Source: Mytilisepta virgata
Lineage: Eukaryota > Mollusca > Bivalvia > Mytilida > Mytilidae
Length of the DNA stretch: 64,000 bases
Assembly: GCA_028015205.1 (NCBI GenBank)
Contig: CM051519.1
Span: 39,103,979 to 39,167,978, forward strand
Reading direction: 5' to 3'
Below, piece by piece: positions 12,401 to 24,400 of this stretch. Numbering within the stretch: position 1 is the stretch's first letter; each line of letters opens with the position of its first letter. The notes beneath the pieces are model-generated. The model saw only the letters and a list, made by a program, of their open reading frames with translations, ran no database searches and was not told the origin of the DNA. The translations under genes were made by a program, and so were the position numbers.

Positions 12401-15400
12401 ATTTACCATACGTACGGACCATGGCTCGCTTCGCTGGCTCATGCAGTTCAAAAATCCCGAAGGTCAGTTAGCCCGGTGGCTTGAGGTTTTGAGTGAGTTT
12501 GACATGGAGATTGTTCACAGGCCGGGTAAAAAGCACAACAACGCTGATGCTTTAAGTTGTAAGCCATGCAAACAGTGTGGTTACAATAGCAATTGGGAAA
12601 ACAACAGTAATGTGCAGGCCAGTGTGCGAGAAATATCAAGGGAAAGTTTTTCATGTGGGCTGACACAGGATGAACAACTATCACTCAAGGAGTTACAGGA
12701 TGCGGACAAAAACATTCAGTTCATTAAAGAAGCTTTACTTAATGAAAAGAGACCGTCGTCGTTGGAAGTTTCTGGGAAAATTTTAGGCCATACACTATTT
12801 GTATGGCCGGAAATTTACCATACGTACGGACCATGGCTCGCTTCGCTGGCTCATGCAGTTCAAAAATCCCGAAGGTCAGTTAGCCCGGTGGCTTGAGGTT
12901 TTGAGTGAGTTTGACATGGAGATTGTTCACAGGCCGGGTAAAAAGCACAACAACGCTGATGCTTTAAGTTGTAAGCCATGCAAACAGTGTGGTTACAATA
13001 GCAATTGGGAAAACAACAGTAATGTGCAGGCCAGTGTGCGAGAAATATCAAGGGAAAGTTTTTCATGTGGGCTGACACAGGATGAACAACTATCACTCAA
13101 GGAGTTACAGGATGCGGACAAAAACATTCAGTTCATTAAAGAAGCTTTACTTAATGAAAAAAGACCGTCGTCGTTGGAAGTTTCTGGGAAAATTTTAGGC
13201 CATACACTATTTGTATGGCCGGAAATTTACCATACGTACGGACCATGGCTCGCTTCGCTGGCTCATGCAGTTCAAAAATCCCGAAGGTCAGTTAGCCCGG
13301 TGGCTTGAGGTTTTGAGTGAGTTTGACATGGAGATTGTTCACAGGCCGGGTAAAAAGCACAACAACGCTGATGCTTTAAGTTGTAAGCCATGCAAACAGT
13401 GTGGTTACAATAGCAATTGGGAAAACAACAGTAATGTGCAGGCCAGTGTGCGAGAAATATCAAGGGAAAGTTTTTCATGTGGGCTGACACAGGATGAACA
13501 ACTATCACTCAAGGAGTTACAGGATGCGGACAAAAACATTCAGTTCATTAAAGAAGCTTTACTTAATGAAAAGAGACCGTCGTCGTTGGAAGTTTCTGGG
13601 AAAATTTTAGGAACAAAGTGTTTATGGTCACAGTGGGAATCACTGGAAATAAGTGATGGAGTTCTCTACCGACGATTCGAAACTTCAGACAAATCAAAGA
13701 ACCGTTTGCAAGCAATCATTCCTTTCAAGGAAAGGAGAAATGTGCTCTACCAGTGTCATGACAGCAAAACATCTGCACATCTAGGAGTACGAAAGACCCT
13801 AGAAAAGATTCGCCAGAAATATTACTGGCCTGGACTTCATTCTGATGTTCGTCGATACATAGCAGGTTGTGATTTTTGCAATAAGCGTAAGAATCCTATT
13901 AGAAAGAATAAAGCCCCAATGCATTTGGTGCAAAGCAGTTTCCCAATGGAACGTATCGCAACAGATATACTGGGTCCGCTTCCCGAAACATTCGATGGTA
14001 ACAGATACATACTTGTTGTATCTGATTATTTTTCTAAATGGACTGAGAGTTTTGCCATGCCAGATATGGAAGCATTAACGGTGGCAAAATTGATAGTGGA
14101 ACAAGTAATAACAAGATTTGGTGTGCCGTCCAACATACATTCTGACCAAGGACGTCAGTTTGTAAGTAGCTTGTTCAGTGAGATGTGTAAAATGCTCAAT
14201 ATCAAGAAGACAAGAACCACCCCGTACTATCCACAATCTGATGGAATGGTGGAGCGATTTAATAAAACTCTTGTGACAATGCTAAGTGCGTATGTTAATG
14301 AACACCACCAGGATTGGGACAAACAACTCCCATATGTGATGATGGCATACAGAAGTGCCGAACATGAAACAACAGGTTTCACACCGAATTATTTGATGTT
14401 AGGTAGGGAAGTTTCAACGCCAATAGATATTATGTACGAGATTCCTGCCAATGTAAAATCTTCTCCACAAAATCAGTGGGTATGGCAGTTGAAAGAACGA
14501 ATGGAAGAAGCACATGAAAAAGTCAGACAAAATACACAGTCTGCTATGCTACGACAAAAGAGGTATCATGACCTCAAACTCTCTTGGCAGAAATTTGAAA
14601 AAGGCGAACAAGCATATGTATATTTCCCTGTGAAAAAGGTGGGACAATCTTCAAAGCTTGCCTCTTATTGGAAGGGTCCGTTCAAAGTGTTAGAAAGATG
14701 TTCTGATCTTACATATAAATTGGATTGTGGGAGCAGGGGTAACCCTCAGATTATTCATGTTGATCGCATGCGTAAAAAGAATCCCCAGTTGATTGGGGGA
14801 GAAAACGAAGAATCACCAGAGCTCACATTGGGAAGTCAGGTTGATATAACCGAAGGCGAGGAAAGGCAGCCTGAAAAGCAATCAGAATATCCACAAGAGG
14901 CAAGTGAAGCATTAATAGACAATGATATGGAAGTAGTTGATAAAGAATTTGTTTCAGAGGAAGTGCAAGAAGTAGATGCTCCAAATGAGGGTCGCAGAAT
15001 ACGACGGCGTCCTGTTTGGATGAAGGACTATTATGTGTAATATCTGAATCGTAAAGATATAATTGTAAATTGTAAATATGTAAATATTGATATAGTGATA
15101 TTTGTGATGTGTTGTGCTTTACACGTGACTTGCAGGATTTTCTTTTATATTTGTAGATCAGAATGCCAAAAACCAAAACTACTCCCAGAAAAGGCCATGA
15201 AGAGAAGGATATGGAAAGATGGTTGTGCGCAGTATGTCCTGCGAAGTTTAAGACCAAGGATCTCAGAGATAAGCACATAATTGAATGCACAGATAGCCGC
15301 TTGTTCTGTGAACTGTGTTCTTACAACACGAGTAAAAGGGCTTATTTAAACAAGCACATTAAAAACATTCACTGCAGTGTAGCAGCTGAGGAAGGGGAAC

Positions 15401-18400
15401 TGTCCGTGGAAGAAAGTAGTGGTGAAAACAAGGACGGAAGTCCTACGGATAAGAATAACAATAAGGCCACAGTAAGTGCAGACAAGGAAAAGTCTGGAAC
15501 CCATGACGACACGAAAATTATGGATAGAAAGAGTGAGTCTGACGATTCTGATAATTCGGACGGCCCGAAGGATAGTACAAGGACCGTCGACAATTTAAGG
15601 AGTCTATTTGAAGACATTTCTAGTGATGATGAGGACTCGGAGGTGCAGGAGATCGAACCTGCAGATACTAAACAGTCTAGTGGACAAGATAAGGAAGCTG
15701 GTGAGACTAAGGAAAGTCCTAGTTCTGGGAAATCTACCAGTACTCCGCTTGAAGAAGGAAGAACTATTAGAAAGATTACCCGACCAGCACATGTCCCTAC
15801 GCCGAGACGTAGGATTCCAGATTTGAGGCAAACGTTGACAAAAGGATTACAGCCTCAACTCGTCAGCACTCCAAAGACTCGTGAGGTCAGAAGGGCTCAG
15901 ATGGAAAAGCGTCCAGATGAGAAGAGTGACGCTGAGCCAAAAATGATCACAGAGTATATAAAGATCATCACAGAATATGAGAAAGACGGAAAGAAGATCA
16001 GGGTGATAGAAAAGAAAGTACCAGCTTGAAGGAACGGTTGGAACATTCTGATCCGAAAAGAAGATGGAAGAAAGAATTGAACTATTATTTGTGTTTATTA
16101 AAGTCGACAGGCAGTGGCTTTATCAGAATTGATTTGTGTTTGTTGTTTCTTCCTCTTCTTTTCAGTCCTTCGGATGGGGACGTTAAATCCGATGTCCCGT
16201 GTGCAGGAGTCGCCACAACCTGTGCACGTTAAAGATCCCTCCTGCAGAGTTTGATAAGAGTAGGCTCATTTGGGGCCGCTGCAGAGGCAAAATTTGTTAG
16301 GGACCCCAAAATTTTATATTTAGGCCGTGGTAGTCAAAATTGCAGACGTCACTAGGTTAGGTTTAGGACTAAGTTTTTTTTGTAAGCACTAAGCTAGTTA
16401 CTAGGGAATATTTAGGATGAATGATACATGGGTGATGTGCTTCAGAAGACATGCGAGGACGCATGGAGATAGAGGCGTGGGTAGTGTGACAAAATAAGAT
16501 ACCAACCTATTGGTGTAGTGCAGCAACTATCTCACCTCTTATTCGTGTTGTAATTATCCTTGTTAGATGATTAATTAGCCATAGTTATTGTTTAATTACT
16601 CCAAACTTTGCTAACAGAACTGTCGGTCCAAATCAAAACAAAGGGACTTATAGCATTGGGAAGGGAAACCACGAATTTGCGGCTATATTGGTTTTCGGTA
16701 TTTTGTAATAATTAATTCCTCCAATTAAGGAGCATCTTTTTAAAGTAGACGTAAAACGGAGGAATCTTAATCCTGGTATCCCTAAAATGTTTTAATGGAC
16801 TTGGCTGTCTCATGCGGCGGGAAAATATTACCTGTACACCCTTCAAAATCCTTAATGGACTCTACCATTGTTTAGTATAAATAGCGGTGTTCAGAGTCAT
16901 TCTTTGTCAGTGTGTTGACCGTGATCAAGGTATACACTTGGTGTTAAAGTGCTTGGTGAGTTATTCCTTGGATTTAATAGTGAATTCTATGTGCAAAAGG
17001 AATTATATTTAATTCATTATTTCGGAATTCAAATAAATATTCATGGAATAAGCAAAGTGAAGTTTATTATGTGAAATTGTGAATTTGTGTTAAAGTGTTC
17101 ATTGTGACAAAGGATAAGTTCTTATGTATATAGTGCATTTGACTAGTTGAATTGTTTATTATAGTTACTTTGATTCCATTTGCCTTAAGTGTTTCAGGAT
17201 CCAGTGATTTGTCATTTTCCTTAGTAATTTGATAGAGTCATTTGATAATTCATTTGGATAGTGCATTTTGATAGTCAAGTGCCATTTGCTACCTTAGATC
17301 GAGAGATAACTGCTTAGTGCCATTTGCTACCTTATTTTGAGTGTTTGCTACCTTATTTCTTTAGTTAAGTGCTAAGTGCCATTTGCTACCTTATTTTGAG
17401 AATTCAGTGATAAGTGCCATTTGCTACCTTAATGTGAGTTTTGTTGTATGTCATTTTGTTATACTGAATCTTTTAAATATATAATAATATCATTTGGAAT
17501 CCCGATTTATTCGGTACGAATCCATTGACCGCTCGTTTCATGTTACAATACGTTTCAGGAATTGTAAAAACAAACAAACGATCGTAGTTCTTACTTTCTG
17601 GTGTAAAGCTAACTACACGAACAGTACAAGTAACATGCACAAGATACTAAAGTATACCTACTTGTACATCCAGGTGAATAGCCAGTTTCTGAGTATTGTC
17701 CATCAGCACATTTGACATCAATACCTACAAAGAATATAAATTTAGTTTCAGGGAACAAACACATTTTTCAAGATTCTATGTTCCATTTCCGTTTGACATG
17801 TAAACATGGTGAACATTTTAGTTATGTTTCAAGATTGTGGTCTCATTGACATGTACACCATATCTCCCCTCATTTCTACCCTCTAATATTCTAACACCTA
17901 AAGATATTTGAATTAAAGTATTTCTGTGTAACATATTTTAATTAACATAACTAAATTTATAATGCATAGATTTTGTGTAATCAGCTGTTTGGTACAGGAA
18001 ATATGTTTACTGTAGATTTCGGTCCATCTATACTTGTAATATACAAAGAAGAAAACAAATGAGATAATGACAATTTTATAATCCTACTGAGATCGTTTCC
18101 CCAGCTATAAAATGTTAAAAATAGTTTGCCAAAACTGGTTAGAAATGGAATATTACGACTGCAATGGGTACATGTATCTTTGAACAAATTTACAACACAC
18201 GACATCGGCTAGGTTTAATACTTACCAAAACAGTACGCAGATGTCGCCATTTGACTGCTCACTAGGTTGTAAACCAAGAAATCTCCTGGACATCTCTTTA
18301 TATCAATGTTCCAAGTAAGCTCACACTCCGAAGTATAGGTTTGAACGCAGACTGGTTGTGTTATCTGGGAATTCTCATCTATCGGGAGACTTCCTGAAGA

Positions 18401-21400
18401 CGATGTTATTTTAAGATAAAGGTGACAATTATTGTTTCATGTAGTGTGTCAAGGTATCCCAAGCATAAATTACAAGGTCATAACAGAAAACATAATAAAA
18501 TTATAAATATAATAGCAATACTGTTTGCATTCTGAAGGAACGGGAGTTAGGTTCCTTCATCCATATGTATTAAGCTTACCAACTGAAATGCTGACATAAC
18601 AAAAATACGTTATGAACAATTTTGTTTTAGCTTAAATATGCACAGCACTTGGTTGACAGATACACGTGTATATCTTATTCTTATCGTCACGGATTCATTC
18701 GTCCAGTTTTAATTTATCATAAACATGATAAAAACAAATAAGTCTTAATGTGTGTCAAATAATATTTTTATCTGTCCTTGTCTGAAACATTTTAAATTTC
18801 ATTCTTTAAGACTTAAACATGTGAATATCTGAATTATACGACAACCTTTACTTCAAACCTGTATTTATAATTTAATTTTTTATATTGTATTAAAGTAATA
18901 ATTAGTTGGACGTTCTCCCTTGACGTCAAAGAAATATGGAACAGAGACACTTAGCCTAATGCTGTTAACAGCAAACATGTGCAGTAAAATTTTGGTTTGT
19001 GTGTTAAAAAAATAAATATTTAAGCAAATTTCAAGACTAGTTATTGTCAAAATGATAAGATTTAACGAGAAAATATTGGAGATTATATTTTATGTGAATA
19101 CGCGTAAACATTTGTATATGCATAGAAACGACGTTAACGACGTCTATTTTTGCATGAGCGTTTATTTGACGTGTAAAGTATTGGGTTTTCTTTTAATCGG
19201 AAATCATGGTATTTCACTACTCACAATGTAATAAGCTTGAATACTAATACAATGTCTGATAGCTTATTTCGTCGTACTTTTACTAACCGTTTAGCCATAT
19301 TGGATACCAAGTACCACACCTGAAGGTTCCAGGAGCTTCTGTAGGCATATCCTCCCCTGCATCACTTACAATTCTTTTCCAACCTGGATCTAGCCTATCA
19401 TCACTAAGTGCTATCTGACTAAAATCAAATTCTTTTCCTGCAAACCTTTGTTCTTCATTTAGAGTTGAATAACTTGTACATGGATCTAGTTCAATATATG
19501 ATCAGTAAAATGTTAGTTGGTGATTTCTAATACAGGTTAACATTTGGAAGAACATATACCAGCCGAAATGAAGATCTTCATAGTGAACACATACACATTG
19601 TTCATATATTAAAGGCATAAAAATAGTGTTTTTGACCAACATGCTTTTAAACATGAATTTTCTATCTCGTCATGTACATTACTCTTATTTGTTAATTAAG
19701 TGCATCATGTGCAACTTTTCTTTAAGTGTTATTTGATTTAGTTTTTACGTGAAAAGATAACTTTCTTTTTTTATTGTTGGTAGCATAGCGTATTTGTAAT
19801 TTTCTAAATTAAAGGGTAATGACAAAATTGTATCAGTTGACCAACCGATCTGGTGTTATTTTTTATCATAAGATAAAATTTGTCACATGAATAATGCAGA
19901 ACGCAACCACAATTTTGCTTTTAAAACATTACACATTACTGGATCGGAGATAAGATCTGATTAGTTTGCACTGGTTTAATGAAAGCAATATCCTGAATAA
20001 TAATATTTATTAAATAATACGATTAAAACAGCCCTAATACTACCAAAACGGCATGTGTCATACGGGTGACGTCGTCCTGGTCATATAAATCACGTGATCT
20101 ATATTGATTTTCGGCCCGGTCCAATACTGAAAAAGGCCGTATGAGGCCTAGGGCTAATACAGCCTTTTCACTTCCGGTCGTAGTCAGGATTCATTGCCAG
20201 TCCGTATTGGAAATATTGGCCCTATATTCACATCATTACCAGTCCGTATTGGAAATATTGGCCCTATATTCACATTGATGTATGTAATACAGCATTCAGA
20301 ACAAGTCTGTATTGAAAAAGTTGGATTATTTAATAAAAGTGTTATGAACTGGCTGTTTCTGTATTGGCACTGGTATAGATTCTCGGTCAGCTGTATTGGC
20401 CCTCAACCCTACGGGTCTCGAGGCCAATACAGCAAACCTTGAATCTATACCAGGGCCAATACAGAAACAGCCAGTTAATAACACTATAATATTGTTTTGT
20501 TTCTGTGTGAAGGACGGAAGAATTAGGAAAACCTCGGATATAGAGTCATGACGTATAATATATAACATCAATGGAAATCTCTGTGTTATAGACGTTAATG
20601 AGTGTTTTCAGTCAAATTGAATACCCTCAACGTTTTTAAATAACGACCTACACGATAGCGTTTCCACCACGTGATTGAGATTATTTCTTCATAGTCTGAA
20701 AAAAGCAATATTGGGTAACACTATTTCAAGAAACGAAACGAAACAATTTTGTTTTTTATTTTAGCAATATACATTGAAATTTACCATGTTCGGAAACGAA
20801 ATGATTCCGTTCCGTTTTGATTCGTTTCGTTCCTTGTTTTAGTAATTTTGTTTAATAGAACGTGATTGTCCAGAACGTTTGATATTTCTATTGGACTGCT
20901 TCATATTGTTGATAAGGACTAACAGAGCTCGTAATTTAGACCTAGACCACCAAAGGCTGAGCATATGATGGTGAAAAACCATTGATTCTTAGACATTTCC
21001 ACACTTACTTGAGGTCTCGACTTAAAAAAACATTTTGACAAATATTAATGAACATTAAACATAAAAAATAAACCAGTCATTCATCAAGCCGAAACCATGT
21101 CTTGTATTTTTAGTTGATAGGCTAGAAAGTTATCGTTGGAAAGGTTATCTTCCGACGTAAGGCACGATACAGCAGAGTTTGACTTTATACAGTGAGCCTC
21201 AAGAATCAACTCAATTACTTATAAAGCCAATAAGCAAGTGTGAAATGCTTTTTTTCAAGCCAACTAGGCCAGGTTATTTGAAAAATCCAATTTTTCTTTC
21301 TTTAACAAGTGATAAAAGTATAAGTTACAGCGTACCCTTTTCGCGATGGTTTATTTCTTTTGATGTCATTTTGACCAAGACTTCCAAGAAAAAAGATTAC

Positions 21401-24400
21401 AGGAGATGCAGTCTACTTAAGGTCAAAACGAAGTAATTGAAAGTATCCTACAGTTTTCTAATTTTTTGTCAGTATGTAAAGCTAATCTAAATACACTGGA
21501 ATATGAAATAAAAAAGGGGATACCCATGCTTATTTTTTTGCTATAAACTTTTGAAAATGCGTTCTGAAATTAACTTTTAACATAGGATATATAGGGAAAA
21601 CGTCAATTTTTCGACAATTTTGCTCGAAAAGTCTATAAAAACCATTGATGTTAATCATACAGTTTCTTGAAAAACTAATATTATATTTCCCCATCCACGA
21701 AATTTCTGATGATATAAAAATATTTGGGGATCCCATGCTTGATTTCGTTGTAGCTGCTGCTGAAGATAATATCAAGCTACTAATTTTGGTTATTTTTTTC
21801 AGGCAACGTCATGATAACGTTTATGTATTGCATATAATAATTATACGACAAACAACAAACCTTTTTCTTTCATCTGATGTATATTTTTTTTATTTTAATG
21901 TTTTTACTAATTTTTTTAAATTTATTTATTGATCATTTTGCTTATTTATTTATTTTGTTTTGGCTTTCTGTAAGGAGTTGCAGATTTTATTTATTATTTG
22001 TTGAATGACAATGTTTGATTTTCATATTCTATGATACCAGTTTTGCCCGAAGGACAAGCTACACATGAGACGGGTTAAGTCCTTTGTTTTCATAAAGTTT
22101 AACATTTTTACAAGAACAAATACAAAATATATGCGGTATCTGGTAACATTTCATACATTATATTTTAGCACATATCCTTCAAAAAGTACTGTTAAAGTCA
22201 GAAGTTTTCTCCACAGGACTCAATGTAAAAAAATAGCTACATGCATATGTACATGTAACTACTCTACTTTCTTGACGTAACCGGGACCAGAAAATGACAG
22301 AAAATTTTAAAGAATCATTTCACGCTAGTATCTAAACACTATCAATTGAGATGGTGATACAATCAGGGAGGTGGAGTAAATCAGCCACCCCTCTCCCCCA
22401 ATCCTACTTTTACTTAATTAACTGTTGTACACATTTTTCATGGACTAACATATACAATATCAAAAACTGGACAAGTGCATGCAAAATAAAAAAAAAATCC
22501 ACGTTGAACAACCTGTTACTTTGTAATAAAATGCAACAAAATCCTGCTAAAACATGTATGCAAATGATCAACATCTTTTACAAATATTCATTATAAACAT
22601 AAACCTTCTCGCTTGAAAACTGTATCAAGACTATAATCTGATCCAACAAACAAAAACTAAATACTTACAGTGTTGATTTCAATGAGAAAATGATTTAGTT
22701 TAAAAATCAATAATTTTGTGAAAAATTGAAGAAGAAATACAATCCTTATAATATGCAGTTTTCAATATGTTTTAAATCTACAAAATAAAATCGTTCTGTA
22801 TAATGAGATATCCGGACAACCGAATGCTCACTTCATCTAGAAAATGTTTGTGATACATTCATGAAAGTAGAAATCCTTACCGTACGCACTCCTTCAATAT
22901 ATGTACGTGCATATAATCTCTATTAGCGGATGGATAAGAATAAATGAATATGACCCCACTAGGCTATTCTTTGTGGGGGGGGGGGGGGGGGGGGGTATTT
23001 TTTTAATCTGCGCACTCGATGGATCGTCAGCCCTCTGTGAAACTGAAAGCTTAGCAATTCGTTTTACTGCTTTTTAATGGTATAGAAAGTATTCACGACT
23101 ATTTTTTATTATGTTTTTTTTTCACAAAAAGCTATTTTTAATCAAGAGAATATTATAAGTCTGTGAAAATATATGACACGTTCTTGTAGGAGTGTTGAAG
23201 TCAGTTATTTTTAACTATGGAGTATAGTCGTAATTGAAGAAAGGCTCGACATTTGATGATAAGAATCTGATATAGTTTAGCTGAGCCCTCCATATTTTGT
23301 ATTTAGTCAAGAATTTTGGAATACTACCAGAAAACATATTATTAATTTGACAAAGTATCAATAGTTTATGCATACGGTAGCTAAAACGTCATAAAAGAAA
23401 TGACTCTATTACATATATTAGTCTTTAATTCCGTCTATTCATCCGAAAAATGAGAATCCTAAATGAAAAAGGTAAACTAATATTGCATTCAACAACCCCC
23501 ATAACTAAAGTTGGGTAAAAAGGACGGAGATATATTTTAATTCCCACAAAATCTTTTCAATTTTTAATATCGAAGTTATTTCTTAAAACAGAAATTCTGT
23601 CATTCGACTTTATAGAATGTGTTTAGTGTTTCATATCACTCCATACAGTTTCTCTGGGTGACGGTATTCCTATTAAAGGAGGGATTGAAAAATTAGTTAA
23701 CATACATCAAGGCAAGGAAGAAAAACAGAGCTACGTTGTATTCTAAAACAAGAAACGAAAAAACACTTTGTAAAACTAATTTCAGAAACGAAACGGTTCC
23801 TGTTTCATTTCGGTTTGTTCCGTTTCGTTTCTTAAGATAGTGTCACCTCTCAATCCTTAAAGGGAAAACGGTAGTAATTATTTTGCAATAGGGATAATTA
23901 TACTCTTTTTAGAATTTTCACCACTTTATAACAAAAACCCAGAGCCAACATTCATAGTCAATTAAAGTACTTTCATAATAGTATTCAGAAATATATTTGA
24001 AAATGCATGATGACCATCTTCCTTTTAAGCTAGCTTTACAAATCTAGGGTCACCGGTACTTCACGATGAATACAAAATTTCAAAAAATTGTCAAAAATTC
24101 ATTTTCACATGGATGTAAAATTCTTTCATATTTTTATACACGTAATTTATCCTACAACTTGAAAAGATATGCTTAGAACACACTGACTTTTTGTTCAATC
24201 TACAATGTTCTTATGCAACCTAGTACCTGGAAAATAAATACAACCGTTTCTCTATATGCTGACAAGTTTACGTATCAACAACTGGTTTCCTGTTCAACTA
24301 TGAACCTGATAAATAACTTTTAAAGTAACTCATCTAATGTTAATTGTGATTTGTAGAAGACAAACTAAATGTTTAATAATTATGGTGATTTGTAGTAGAC

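Larger units (their letters stand above)
7787..17547 (+). mobile_element. Gypsy-A: Ty3/Gypsy LTR retrotransposon with a third ORF, inserted antisense in gene A
   Basis: A full-length element of 9761 bp bounded by LTRs of identical length (7787-8849 and 16485-17547, TG...CA) and flanked by the 4-bp duplication ATAC (7783-7786 and 17548-17551). Order: 5' LTR, tRNA-Leu-type primer site, gag-protease, pol (RT, RNase H, integrase), zinc-finger ORF, polypurine tract, 3' LTR. By eye the LTRs differ at only four positions (about 0.4 percent), so insertion is recent. Despite this, the copy is not autonomous: protease Asp is Ala, RT has a small deletion with a frame change, and RNase H carries two extra 412-bp units that shift the frame. 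It lies in intron 4 of gene A on the opposite strand; the same intron in gene B is about 2.35 kb. Confidence 0.95.

Noticed and set aside
12448..13508. Three identical 78-codon minus-strand frames
   Set aside because: They are antisense shadows of the triplicated RNase H unit.
15163..16029. ORF3 as an envelope gene
   Set aside because: No signal peptide, no membrane helix, no convertase site; zinc fingers present instead.
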